DNA of 64,000 nucleotides, from assembly GCA_904420205.1 (NCBI GenBank), contig CAJFUN010000032.1:62001-126000 (forward strand), read 5' to 3'. Of this stretch, positions 16,145 through 24,538 are shown piece by piece (within the stretch, counting starts at the first letter, position 1; each line of letters begins with the position of its first letter). The notes beneath the pieces were generated by a model. The model saw only the letters and a program-made list of their open reading frames with translations. It did no database searches and had not been told where the DNA came from. The stretch comes from Candidatus Parachristensenella avicola. GTDB taxonomy: Bacteria; Bacillota; Clostridia; Christensenellales; UMGS416. The position numbers and the translations under genes are program-made.

Positions 16145-17908
16145 ATGCAAGATATTCGTTCCTATCTTAAGGAGAACCGGCTGCTGTTTGACGGAGCCAT
16201 GGGCACCTATCTGGTAGCCCGAACCGGGCGCCCGGCTGCGCGCTGCGAACAGGCCAACCTGGAGCGCCCGGAAGAAGTGTTGGCCATCCATCGTGCCTAT
16301 CTGCAGGCTGGGGCATTGGCCCTGAAAACCAATACCTTCTGCGCCAACCGTCCCGCTTTGGAGGGCGATGAAGCGGGGCTTTACCGGCTTATCGACGCTG
16401 GATGGGCCCTGGCGGAGCGCGCAGCGGAGGGTAATGCCTACGTCTTTGCCGACATCGGCCCTGTTTTTACCGAAGACGCCGCCAGCGAATACTGCCTGGT
16501 GGCCGACCGCTTTCTTGAACGGGGCGCCCGCCATTTTCTTTTTGAAACGTTAAGCGGCTTGGACGGCATCGCCGAAGCGGTCGCCCACATCCGCGCACAA
16601 GCGCCGGAAAGCTTCATCATTCTCTCCTTTGCCGTGCAGCCCGACGGTTTTACCCGCCACGGGGAAGCTGGGCCGGACTTGCTGGCCCGCTCCTGCGACA
16701 TAGCCGACGCAGTGGGGTATAACTGCATTTCGGGCGCCCACCATATGCGCCGCCTGATGCAGGATGCCGGGCCGGTGGCCGGTGTCCTTTCTGCCATGCC
16801 CAACGCCGGATATCCCACGGTGGTAGGCGGCCGCACCTTCTATGACGGCGACCCCGGCTATTTTGCCCGGGAGGTGGCCCGTATCGCGCAGCTGGGCGCC
16901 AACATCCTCGGCGGCTGCTGCGGCACTACGCCTGAACATATTCGCCGCGCCGCCCAGCTGCTGAAGGCGGGCCCCGCTCCGGCATATGCCCCGACGCCCA
17001 AACCCTCGCCCATACGCCCGGCGGCCGGAGAAAACCGCTTTGCCCTTAAGCTCGCCCAGGGCAAGCGCGTGGTGGCCGTGGAGCTGGATCCCCCTCAGGA
17101 CACGGACATCGCCCGATTTATGGAAGGCGCCCGGCGCCTAAAGGATATGGGGGCCGACGCCGTAACCATTGCCGACTGCCCCATCGGGCGCGCCCGCATG
17201 GACAGCAGCCTGCTGGCCTGCAAGCTCAGGCGGGAGCTGGATATCGATCCGCTTCCGCACATGACCTGCCGCGACCGGAATATTAACGCCACCAAGGCGC
17301 TTCTTCTAGGCCTGTGTATGGAGGGCGTCCACAATGTGCTGACCGTTACCGGCGATCCCGTACCCAGCGCCCAGCGGGACGAAGTGAAAAGTGTCTTCAA
17401 CTTCAATTCCCGCATGCTGGCCAAGTATATCCACGCGCTGGGCGATACAGCGCTGTCCACACCTTTTTTCATCTGCGCCGCGCTGAACGTCAATGCCGCC
17501 AACTTTGAGGCTGAGCTGCGCCGGGCTATGGAAAAAGAGGCCTGCGGCGTTTCGGCCTTTTTAACGCAGCCCGTGCTCACCCGCCAGGCCGCGGACAACC
17601 TGCAGCTAGCGCGCACGCGGCTATCCGCCAAAATCCTGGGAGGAATCATGCCCATCGTCAGCTACCGGAACGCTTGCTATCTGCATAGCGAGGTCGCAGG
17701 GATCCGGGTGGAAGAGCAGCTTGTGGAGCTGTATCGGGATAAAGACAAGGCACAGTGCGCCCGTCTGGCAGAGGATATATCGGTTCGTATCGCGCAGCAA
17801 ATCGCCCCGTGGGTGGACGGGTATTATCTTATCACGCCCTTTGCCCGTGTAGGTCTCATGGGAAAAATCATCGCCCGGCTGCCGGATCTGCCCGGCACGA
17901 GATCCTAA
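16145..17908 (+). CDS. Bifunctional homocysteine S-methyltransferase / methylenetetrahydrofolate reductase
   Basis: A 587-residue fusion resembling Bacillus YitJ. Residues about 1-290 are a second homocysteine methyltransferase barrel with the zinc cysteines (GYNCISGA, GGCCGTTPEHIRRA). Residues about 305-587 are MetF, the flavin enzyme that reduces methylene- to methyltetrahydrofolate (VVAVELDPPQDTD, LPHMTCRDRN, NVLTVTGDPV, FLTQPV). It supplies the methyl donor for the upstream MetH; the start is one base after the metH stop, with GGGAG 7 bases before ATG. The presence of two homocysteine barrels in one operon is odd but seen elsewhere in Firmicutes. Confidence 0.94.
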   Translation: MQDIRSYLKENRLLFDGAMGTYLVARTGRPAARCEQANLERPEEVLAIHRAYLQAGALALKTNTFCANRPALEGDEAGLYRLIDAGWALAERAAEGNAYVFADIGPVFTEDAASEYCLVADRFLERGARHFLFETLSGLDGIAEAVAHIRAQAPESFIILSFAVQPDGFTRHGEAGPDLLARSCDIADAVGYNCISGAHHMRRLMQDAGPVAGVLSAMPNAGYPTVVGGRTFYDGDPGYFAREVARIAQLGANILGGCCGTTPEHIRRAAQLLKAGPAPAYAPTPKPSPIRPAAGENRFALKLAQGKRVVAVELDPPQDTDIARFMEGARRLKDMGADAVTIADCPIGRARMDSSLLACKLRRELDIDPLPHMTCRDRNINATKALLLGLCMEGVHNVLTVTGDPVPSAQRDEVKSVFNFNSRMLAKYIHALGDTALSTPFFICAALNVNAANFEAELRRAMEKEACGVSAFLTQPVLTRQAADNLQLARTRLSAKILGGIMPIVSYRNACYLHSEVAGIRVEEQLVELYRDKDKAQCARLAEDISVRIAQQIAPWVDGYYLITPFARVGLMGKIIARLPDLPGTRS

Positions 17909-17921
17909 GCGACGCAAGCGA

Positions 17922-17957
17922 CAAAAAGTCCCCGATGCCGTAAAGCATCGGGGACTT
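17922..17957 (-). terminator. Bidirectional terminator between convergent genes
   Basis: Thirteen-base perfect arms AAGTCCCCGATGC and GCATCGGGGACTT with a six-base loop. The T run (TTTTT) is on the minus strand, so it mainly ends the HAD gene transcript, though it may also stop the methionine operon. Confidence 0.85.
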
Positions 17958-18002
17958 ACGCTTAGAAAAGGTCCGCCTTTACTCGCCGCAGGCGGTCTTT
18001 TA

Positions 18003-18713
18003 TCATGCCATCTGTCTATGGATATAGATCATCAGCTCGTCAAACCCGCCGTGCGGATAGCGGCTAATGTCTTCATGGCGCGTGTTGATAAGGCAATCTG
18101 TCAGCAGAAACACATCAAGGCCCGCCTTTGCCGCAGCCGTGTCCTCCGTCGCGTCGTTGCCCACCATTAGGCAGCCCTGCGCCGGCAAATTCAGCGCATC
18201 CAGAATATCCTGGTAATAGGCAGGATTGGGCTTCGCGTGGCGCGCATTCTCATAGCAGGTATAGAGGACAAAATCCGAAGGCTCCAGTCCTGCCCAGCGA
18301 ATGCGGCTCTCCGTAGCCACAGCCGGAAAAATGGGATTGGTGGCCAACACCAGACGAAGCCCCATCTCCTGCAGGGCTTTGACCGCTTGCACGGCCTTCG
18401 GGTTCTGCCCGCAGTCTTGCCTCACCTGCTGAAATTCATTGGCATAATAGGCGTCGAACACCGGTTTATGGCTCAACGCCTGCTCTCCGTAAATGCTGGC
18501 AAAGCAACGCCAAAATGCCTCCTCATTGGTACGGTCCCCGTCATTTTTCACCATGGCGGCCGTTCCTTGCCATATGGCGTCCGCCAACGCTTTCGGTTCA
18601 TACCCTAGGGGCGCCGCTTTCGCCGCCAGCGTCTTAAAATAGCTTGCAGTAAAAACCTTTTCATCCATCGGCAGCAGTGTGCCGTCCAAATCAAAAAAAA
18701 TGGTGTGAAGCAT
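18003..18713 (-). CDS. HAD-superfamily hydrolase
   Basis: A 236-residue phosphatase-like protein. Motif I is FFDLDGTLLP (nucleophile and acid Asp near residues 8 and 10), motif II is the Thr in VLATNPIF, and motifs III-IV are Lys in HAKPNPAYY and the acidic pair in MVGNDATEDTAAA. The cap lies between motifs I and II, as in subclass IA. ATG 18713 was taken over 18728 because GGGAGGAG precedes it. It probably removes phosphate from a small metabolite; the substrate cannot be named. Monocistronic. Confidence 0.9.
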   Translation of the reverse strand: MLHTIFFDLDGTLLPMDEKVFTASYFKTLAAKAAPLGYEPKALADAIWQGTAAMVKNDGDRTNEEAFWRCFASIYGEQALSHKPVFDAYYANEFQQVRQDCGQNPKAVQAVKALQEMGLRLVLATNPIFPAVATESRIRWAGLEPSDFVLYTCYENARHAKPNPAYYQDILDALNLPAQGCLMVGNDATEDTAAAKAGLDVFLLTDCLINTRHEDISRYPHGGFDELMIYIHRQMA

Positions 18714-19084
18714 CGGCTCTCCTCCCATCCGTATTAGCGCCGTCTCAGCGCGCTAGAGGTTATTGTATCATAGAATGGGCGGCTTGTCATACTCCCGACG
18801 GTGTCCGGCTGATCACCCAAAACCGTCTTCCAAGGCGCTCATTCCACCTCCCGGCATAATCTGCACCCGCCCGCGACCCCGTGGAGCATAGGGCCACGAT
18901 GCCCGGGCCGTTTGCCCCAGCCACGATGGAAGCCTTTTTTATTCATATTCCCACAGCATGATCGTTTTCGGTTCGGATCATCACGATTCTCCTATGATAA
19001 ACAATCCACCCGGATGCCTCCAGTTGGTTTTGCCCATGGCCCCCGCTATTGAATCCCACCGGTGGCCATGATAAAATAAAAATT
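18714..19084. other. Intergenic region with possible small decayed ORF
   Basis: On the minus strand ATG 18981 follows ATAGGAGAATCGTG and reads MIRTENDHAVGI, then TGA, then continues open in the same frame to 18787 for another 52 residues ending RRFWVISRTPSGV. The good ribosome-binding site and the single stop suggest a dead small gene, but the family is not recognised and chance is possible. Confidence 0.25.
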
Positions 19085-19087
19085 ACG

Positions 19088-19097
19088 AAAACGTTTT
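19088..19097. promoter_or_regulatory. LacI-type operator in front of the regulator gene
   Basis: AAAACGTTTT is a perfect palindrome with the central CG typical of LacI/GalR-family operators, 12 bases before the LacI-family start codon and just upstream of its ribosome-binding site. Autorepression is the natural reading. Confidence 0.65.
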
Positions 19098-19109
19098 ATG
19101 GAGGTTGCT

Positions 19110-20141
19110 ATGGCCGTTACCATCAGGGACATTGCCGAATACTGCCATGTCTCCGTAGCCACGGTATCCAAGGCGCTGAATGGCTACGACGACATATCCC
19201 ATGCCACCCGGGAGCGTGTCCGTCAGGCGGTAGCGGCGCTGGGCTACCTGCCCAATGGCCACGCTCAGGCGCTCAAGACGCACCGCAGCTATAACCTAGG
19301 TATCGTTTTTACGGACCGCAAAAACCACGGGCTACGTAACAGCTTTTTTGCCGGCCTGCTCTCTGCCTTCCGTGAGGAGGCCGCCCGCGAAGGATATGAC
19401 ATCACCTTCATCAGCCAAAGCCTGGGCCAGCGGGCTGCCAACTACCTGGAGCATAGTCAATACCGTCACGTGGACGGCGTTTGCATCGCTTCTGTGGATT
19501 TTGAGGATCCCGGCGTATTGGCCCTGGTGCGTTCCGAAATTCCCGTCGTCACCATTGATCATATCTATCCCGGCACAGACGCCGTCGTTTCCGACAACCG
19601 CCAGGGGATGAGCGATCTCATCCGCTATATTTACCGCCGGGGGCACCGTAGGATCGGCCTGCTGCATGGGGAAATGTCTTCGGTTACCCGAATGCGCATT
19701 GACGCCATGCGCCAAACTTTGGCCGAGTTGGGCTGCCCTGCGGCGCCGGATGCCATACGCCCCGGCTATTATCACGATCCCGATGCCACCCAGCGGGAAA
19801 CGGCTCGCTGGCTCAACGAGCCTCATGCGCCCACCTGCCTGATCCTTTCCGACGATTTCAGCGCCATCGGAGCCCGTAAAGCGGTCCAGTCCCGCGGCAT
19901 GACAATCCCCGGCGATATTTCTCTGGCCGGCTTCGACGGCATCGACTTGGCGCGAACGCTAACACCGCCGCTGACCACGGTATGGCAGGACACTGACCGC
20001 ATCGGCGTAGAGGCCGCCCGCCGTCTCATCGCCCGCGTCAACGGCCAGTCTCTCCCGCCTTCTCCGGTCTTTATCCCTACCCGTCTTCTCCCTGGCGGCA
20101 CAGTAGGGCAGATCGACCCGCCCGGCTCAGCGTGGGCGTAA
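19110..20141 (+). CDS. LacI-family transcriptional regulator
   Basis: A 343-residue repressor. The N-terminal helix-turn-helix is MAVTIRDIAEYCHVSVATVSKALNG in outline, the hinge helix follows (GYLPNGHAQALKTHRS), then a periplasmic-binding-protein-like sensor domain with the usual late motif (IPGDISLAGFDGIDLARTLTPPLTT). ATG 19110 follows GGAGG by 5 bases. No sugar operon is next to it: downstream is a relic region, so its original targets may be lost or lie elsewhere. The ligand is unknown. Confidence 0.94.
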   Translation: MAVTIRDIAEYCHVSVATVSKALNGYDDISHATRERVRQAVAALGYLPNGHAQALKTHRSYNLGIVFTDRKNHGLRNSFFAGLLSAFREEAAREGYDITFISQSLGQRAANYLEHSQYRHVDGVCIASVDFEDPGVLALVRSEIPVVTIDHIYPGTDAVVSDNRQGMSDLIRYIYRRGHRRIGLLHGEMSSVTRMRIDAMRQTLAELGCPAAPDAIRPGYYHDPDATQRETARWLNEPHAPTCLILSDDFSAIGARKAVQSRGMTIPGDISLAGFDGIDLARTLTPPLTTVWQDTDRIGVEAARRLIARVNGQSLPPSPVFIPTRLLPGGTVGQIDPPGSAWA

Positions 20142-20153
20142 GGCGGCCGACAT

Positions 20154-20197
20154 AAAGAGAGGGGTTCCACAGCATTAGCTGCGGAACCCCTCTCTTT
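20154..20197 (+). terminator. Terminator of the LacI-family gene
   Basis: Fifteen-base perfect arms AAAGAGAGGGGTTCC and GGAACCCCTCTCTTT around a 14-base loop that can pair further. It can act in both directions. Confidence 0.85.
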
Positions 20198-20249
20198 ATA
20201 TTGCGATTCTCCTTGGCCGTTCGCCAATTGGACCTTCGGATCCAATGCC

Positions 20250-20935
20250 CCACGGCTTGCGCACTATCGGCATTGACCCAGAGCCCATGTACGCCGTCGG
20301 CTCCAAAGACGCCCAGCAGTTTGCCCTCAGCATGTTCAGCCACAATTTCTCGGAGCTGCGTTTTCTCAACCTAGATGCCTCAAGCCATACGGAGAATTTG
20401 CATCTCCGTAGGCTCCGGGGAAATATGGAAATCCAAGCCCAAACCGGAAACGGTTAAAAGGTCGGCAGGAATATTCTCATGCTTAACGTCCGAATTCTTT
20501 AGGAAGGCAGCGCTAATCCGCTCAACCCGGGTGGTTAGCGCTGAATGGACGGCCAATCGTTCTTGGATCTGGAACCCAGCCCAGCAAATCCAGAGCCGTC
20601 GTTATCATATCTTCGCCCGCTACATGCACGTTGTCGTGATAGGCTGAGGGAAGGCTTCCCATATAGCAATCCGCCGCGAACGTCTGGCCCACATGCCGGG
20701 TGTCCACGGCTTGCCCATTCACCCCCACCGGTCTACCATTGGACAGATAAGAAAATCAGCGCGAAAAAAAGAGGCCGCAGATCAGCGTCATGAGGTATAG
20801 CTTGATAAAGTTAAAAAGCATGATGGAGTTTGCAATCGGCATGGAGGCGCTGGCGTCCAGGAAGCTGCCGTTGGTTCCCAGGCGCCTGACGATTTCAAGG
20901 GCCGCTACAGAGCCCATGGCGATCACCTACTTCGC
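20250..20935 (-). pseudogene. kdpC: Relic of a kdp potassium-ATPase locus (kdpA and kdpC fragments)
   Basis: Read from 20935 on the minus strand, GSVAALEIVRRLGTNGSFLD followed by ASMPIANSIMLFNFIKLYLM matches the KdpA selectivity-loop region (GTNGGGFFNANSAHPFENP in intact KdpA). It runs straight into KdpC-like sequence: VGQTFAADCYMGSLPSAYHD, then NIPADLLTVSGLGLDFHISP and VEKTQLREIVAEHAEGKLLG (intact KdpC has PADLVTASGSGLDPHISP and HTEGR). There are several stops and frame changes, and all of KdpB is missing between the two parts. The locus is dead and internally deleted. Confidence 0.75.
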
Positions 20936-20964
20936 CCCTCGACGAGGCTGACGACAATATTGCC

Positions 20965-21125
20965 GCTGAAAGTTCTGCAGCAGGCCAGGGAGCTTATTGA
21001 GGAGTTCGTCTATTTCTATACCCACGAGCGTATCCAAAGCTAAACAGGAAGTGGCACCGCTTACGCTGCGCCACTCCGCTTAAATATATCTTTCCTGCTC
21101 AGAACCTCTTTTTGTGCTGTCCCTA
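20965..21125 (+). mobile_element. IS3-family transposase remnant
   Basis: The plus strand reads LQQARELIEEFVYFYTHERIQ followed, after a one-base frame change, by KQEVAPLTLRHSA and a stop. This is the C-terminal end of an IS3-family OrfB integrase (typically Y-x-x-x-R-I-Q then a PL-x-x-R tail). The rest of the element is gone. GTGCTGTCC near 21116-21124 may be what is left of its terminal inverted repeat. It abuts the kdp relic, so the insertion probably took part in the deletion. Confidence 0.6.
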
Positions 21126-21165
21126 TACCCTGGGGCGGCTGATAGCCTGCGTATTAAATCTTCTT

Positions 21166-21735
21166 TTATAGGATCAGCTCATCCAGCTTACGCTTTGGCA
21201 CATAATGCACGCCCGCCGCATCGCGATAATAGCGGGTATCTCCGTTTTCCGGCACGTCCACCAGCCGGACCGTCTCTTTGGGCCGCCCCAAAGCCAGCAC
21301 CAGGTCGATGCTATAGCGCGCCTGGTCAATTTTCAGCGCCGCCGCCAGCTGATCGCGCCGGATATTCCCCAGCATGCATCCGCCCCAGCCCAGCTCCACC
21401 GCGCCCAGCATCATGGTCTGAGCGGCGATACCGTCGTCCGTCGCCTTATTTTTCCCCAGCGCTTGGTCGCAGAGGATGATAATATAGGCTGTGGGCCGCT
21501 CATCCTCAGCCGGTCCCGGCCAATCCTTCAGCGCCGCCGCCCAGACCAGGCAGGGGAACACCTTATCCGCCTCCTCTTTCTCATGGACAATCCGGAACTT
21601 CAGCGCTTGAGAATTGACGGTAGAGGGCGTAAATCGGGCCAGCTCCACCAGCGCCCGCAAATCGGCCTCCGGTACGGGGCGGGATGCGTCAAACCGGCGA
21701 TAGGACCGATTGCGCAGCACAAGATCCTTCAGCAT
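21166..21735 (-). CDS. Nitroreductase-family flavoprotein
   Basis: A 189-residue FMN-dependent oxidoreductase. The N-terminus has the family signature (VLRNRSYRRFDASRPV with the Arg residues that bind FMN phosphate), STVNSQ lies in the flavin site, and LGAVELGWGGCMLGNIRRDQ is the conserved second FMN region. The C-terminal YYRDAAGVHYVPKRKLDELI is typical of the anaerobe subgroup. ATG 21735 follows AGGAGG; the longer ORF is in the divergent promoter region. Physiological substrate unknown. Confidence 0.92.
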   Translation of the reverse strand: MLKDLVLRNRSYRRFDASRPVPEADLRALVELARFTPSTVNSQALKFRIVHEKEEADKVFPCLVWAAALKDWPGPAEDERPTAYIIILCDQALGKNKATDDGIAAQTMMLGAVELGWGGCMLGNIRRDQLAAALKIDQARYSIDLVLALGRPKETVRLVDVPENGDTRYYRDAAGVHYVPKRKLDELIL

Positions 21736-21846
21736 ATCTGCCTCCTGTCCTCCTTCCTTCTCCGCACAGCCGCAGGCGGAGAAGGGATGGAAATTTTCCC
21801 GAATGGTGGTACAATGGAACCATATCATTCTTTGGAGGAAAAATCA

Positions 21847-23088
21847 ATGTCCGCAGCACTGGAACGTTTTTTACGCTACGTGGTGATCGACACCACCTCC
21901 CGGCATGATACCGGCGAAGCTCCCTCCACCCCCTGCCAGTGGGATTTGGCGCGGCTTCTGGAAAAGGAAATGATCCAAATGGGCCTAGCCGACGTGAAGG
22001 TAGATCCCTACTGCATCGTTACGGGTACCCTGCCCGCCAACCATGCGCCAGACGGGACGCCCGCCATCGGCTTTATCGCCCACCTGGATACGGTGGAACC
22101 CGGCAAGGGTGTAAAGCCGCAGGTAATCGACCGCTATGAAGGCGGCGACATTGTGCTCAATGAGCGGGAGGGGGTTGTGCTGTCCCCCGCTATGTTCCCG
22201 GACATGAAGGAACATGTCGGACAGCGCTTGGTGGTGACCGACGGCACGACCGTGCTGGGCGCTGACGATAAGGCCGGCATCGCCGCCATCCTTACCGCCT
22301 TAGAGGAGCTGATGTCCCATCCTGAGATCCCGCACGGCGTCATCCGCGTGGCCTTTACGCCTGATGAGGAGATCGGCGCAGGTACCGATCATTTCGATGC
22401 CCGCGACTTCGGCGTAGACTTTGGCTATACCATGGACGGCGGCGGCGTGGGCGGCTTCCAGTATGAAAACTTCAATGCGGCCCATGCCCGGGTAACCGTC
22501 CATGGCAACAGCATCCATCCCGGCTCGGCCAAGGGCTATATGGTGCATGCCGCAACCATTGCCGCCGAATTCACAACCATGATACCCCAATGGGAGCGGG
22601 CGGAAACCACCGAAGGCTACGAAGGCTTTACCCACCTTAACTGGATGCACGGCGAGGTGGAAACCGCCCAACTGGATTATATTATCCGTGATTTCGACGC
22701 CCAGGGGCTGGAGCGGCGCAAAAATGATATGGTTAAGATCGCTGGGCTGCTCAACGCCCGCTACGGCGAGGGCACCGTAGAGGTGGCGCTGGAGGACAAC
22801 TACCGCAACATGTTGGAAAAGGTTAAATCCCATCCTGAGGTCGTCACCCTGGCCCGGGACGCCATGGCTTCGCTGGGCATTGAGATGCAGGTGGGCGCAA
22901 TCCGCGGAGGCACCGACGGCGCCAACATCTCCAACATGGAGGGCGGTTTCCCCTGTCCCAACGTTTCCGCCGGCGGATGCAACGGCCACGGCAAGTTTGA
23001 GTACCTGGTGGAATCCCATCTGCTGACGGCGGTCGAGGTGATCAAGCGGATTGCCGCGCTGGCGGCCGGCGCCAAGCTGAAACAATAG
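21847..23088 (+). CDS. pepT: Peptidase T (tripeptide aminopeptidase)
   Basis: A 413-residue M20-family zinc peptidase, the usual length of PepT, which removes N-terminal residues from tripeptides in the cytoplasm. Metal ligands are visible in FIAHLDTV, GADDKAGIAAIL, PDEEIGAGTDHF and YTMDGGG, and the last zinc ligand region is near NVSAGGCNGHGKFEYL. GAIRGGTDGANIS is the substrate-binding motif. ATG 21847 follows TTGGAGG by 7 bases. It is followed 35 bp later by the PIG-L gene with its own strong ribosome-binding site, so they may be co-transcribed. Confidence 0.96.
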   Translation: MSAALERFLRYVVIDTTSRHDTGEAPSTPCQWDLARLLEKEMIQMGLADVKVDPYCIVTGTLPANHAPDGTPAIGFIAHLDTVEPGKGVKPQVIDRYEGGDIVLNEREGVVLSPAMFPDMKEHVGQRLVVTDGTTVLGADDKAGIAAILTALEELMSHPEIPHGVIRVAFTPDEEIGAGTDHFDARDFGVDFGYTMDGGGVGGFQYENFNAAHARVTVHGNSIHPGSAKGYMVHAATIAAEFTTMIPQWERAETTEGYEGFTHLNWMHGEVETAQLDYIIRDFDAQGLERRKNDMVKIAGLLNARYGEGTVEVALEDNYRNMLEKVKSHPEVVTLARDAMASLGIEMQVGAIRGGTDGANISNMEGGFPCPNVSAGGCNGHGKFEYLVESHLLTAVEVIKRIAALAAGAKLKQ

Positions 23089-23123
23089 ACCGGGCGTCGC
23101 CCCGGATAATAGGAGGTATCTCG

Positions 23124-23939
23124 ATGGACCGCAAGCTCAGAATCATGGTGATTGGCGCTCATCCCGACGATTGCGACATCCACGCCGGCGGCGTAGCGGT
23201 AAAATATGCCCGCGCAGGCCACAGCGTGCTCTTCCTCAGCATGACCAACGGCTCGGCTGGCCACCAGGAGATGGGCGGCGCTAAGCTGGCCATGACCCGC
23301 TATGGCGAGGCCCAGGCCGTAGCCCAAGCTGCCGGTATCCGCTACAAAATGTTCGATTTTGACGACGCGCACCTGGAGCCCACCCTTTTTGCCCGGCAGA
23401 TGCTGGTGCGGGAGATTCGGGAATACGCGCCGGATCTTATCATCACCAACCGGCCCAACGATTACCATCCCGACCATCGAGCCACCGGCCAACTGGTGAT
23501 GGACGCATCCTATATGGTCATGGTGCCGAACTTCTGCAAACTTACGCCGCCCTTGCGCTATAACCCCATCATTCTGTATGCGCAGGACCGCTTCAAATTC
23601 CCCGCCCCCTTTAAACCCGACATCGCCGTGGACGTATCGGATGTAGCCGAAGAGAAAATCGCGCTGATGCACTGCCATACTTCCCAGATGTATGACTGGC
23701 TGCGTTGGATCGACCACACACTGGATCAGGTGCCGGAAAGCGAGGAAGCCCGTTATCAGTTCCTAATGGAGCGTTATCGTCCTACCTACGAAAAAAACGC
23801 CCGGGAGCTGGAAGCGCCGCTGACGGCCCGGTATGGTGCGGAGCGCGCCCGTGCCTGCACGGCTGCTGAAGCTTTCGAGGTCAGCGAGTACGGCGGTGCG
23901 CTGCCTATGGACAAGGTAGACGAATACTTCCCCTTCTAA
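23124..23939 (+). CDS. PIG-L/LmbE-family deacetylase
   Basis: A 271-residue zinc hydrolase. The metal motif is GAHPDDCDIHAGG near the N-terminus and NDYHPDHRATG further on, as in MshB/BshB and GlcNAc-PI deacetylases, which remove acetyl groups from N-acetyl sugars. LSMTNGSAGHQEMGG is also typical. The subgroup often occurs beside sugar uptake genes in Clostridia; here only pepT is adjacent, so the substrate is not indicated. AGGAGG is 8 bases before the start. Confidence 0.92.
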   Translation: MDRKLRIMVIGAHPDDCDIHAGGVAVKYARAGHSVLFLSMTNGSAGHQEMGGAKLAMTRYGEAQAVAQAAGIRYKMFDFDDAHLEPTLFARQMLVREIREYAPDLIITNRPNDYHPDHRATGQLVMDASYMVMVPNFCKLTPPLRYNPIILYAQDRFKFPAPFKPDIAVDVSDVAEEKIALMHCHTSQMYDWLRWIDHTLDQVPESEEARYQFLMERYRPTYEKNARELEAPLTARYGAERARACTAAEAFEVSEYGGALPMDKVDEYFPF

Positions 23940-23947
23940 TGGTGTTC

Positions 23948-23982
23948 GCGCCGGGCGCTTTATGCGTTCGGCGCAATTTTTG
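23948..23982 (+). terminator. Terminator after pepT and the deacetylase gene
   Basis: GCGCCGGGCGC pairs with GCGTTCGGCGC (two G-T pairs) around a TTTAT loop, followed by AATTTTT. Confidence 0.8.
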
Positions 23983-24001
23983 TCGGCTTAGTTATTTTAT
24001 G

Positions 24002-24030
24002 TTTACACTTTCAATAAACAATGTTATGAT
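24002..24030 (+). promoter_or_regulatory. Vegetative promoter of the DUF2087 regulator gene
   Basis: TTTACA (24002-24007) and TATGAT (24025-24030) are separated by 17 bases and lie 28 bases before the start codon. Each hexamer has one mismatch to consensus. Confidence 0.75.
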
Positions 24031-24058
24031 ATGATTATTATAATGATAGGAGGTTACG

Positions 24059-24538
24059 ATGAATCCGGATTGGGATCAACTGTCGGTACATCAACTCTCG
24101 GAGGGCCTAGTATACGATACGCAAGCGCAGGCTTATCAATGTCTTTTCTGTTCAGCCCACTTTGCCGCCGAGGAGGTTTTCCCGCAAGCGGACGGCCGGT
24201 ATCTGACAGCAGTAGGCGCGGCGCAGCTGCATCTGTCCCAGGCGCATGGTTCGGCACTCCAGGGGCTGTTGACGCTGGGCAGGAAGGACGCCGGGTTTAC
24301 CGAACGCCAAGCGCAGGTGCTGCTGGAGATAGCCCAGGGCAAGGATGACCGCCAGTCTGCCGCAGCGCTGGGCATCTCGCCTTCCACGCTGCGGCATATG
24401 CGCTTTACCTTCCGTGAACGGGCGCGGCAAGCCCGGCTATGCCTGGCAATTCTGGACTTGGCCCTATCGAAACATCATCCTAAAGACGGGCTTGTGCCCA
24501 TTCATAAGGGGGCTACCATGGTGGACGACCGGTATTAG
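24059..24538 (+). CDS. HTH regulator, N-terminal half of a DUF2087 protein ended by in-frame TAG
   Basis: A 159-residue open frame. It has a two-cysteine element (YQCLFCSAHF) with a later QLHLSQAHG that may complete a zinc finger, and a LuxR/sigma-4-like helix-turn-helix (FTERQAQVLLEIAQGKDDRQ, ALGISPSTLRHMRFTFRERA). The frame ends MVDDRY-TAG, exactly where full-length homologues run on into the DUF2087 domain, which continues in the same frame after the stop. AGGAGG is 5 bases before ATG and a clear promoter lies upstream, so it is probably expressed. The DNA-binding half could still work alone. Confidence 0.8.
   Translation: MNPDWDQLSVHQLSEGLVYDTQAQAYQCLFCSAHFAAEEVFPQADGRYLTAVGAAQLHLSQAHGSALQGLLTLGRKDAGFTERQAQVLLEIAQGKDDRQSAAALGISPSTLRHMRFTFRERARQARLCLAILDLALSKHHPKDGLVPIHKGATMVDDRY

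Noticed and set aside
22300-23717. Long open frames on the minus strand opposite pepT and the PIG-L gene (22300-23085, 22800-23717)
   Set aside because: They are antisense shadows of two well-supported genes with GC-rich third positions, with no ribosome-binding sites or family features.
24536-24538. Pyrrolysine or programmed readthrough at the TAG in the DUF2087 gene
   Set aside because: No pylT-like element was seen and a single point mutation explains it; kept only as an alternative.
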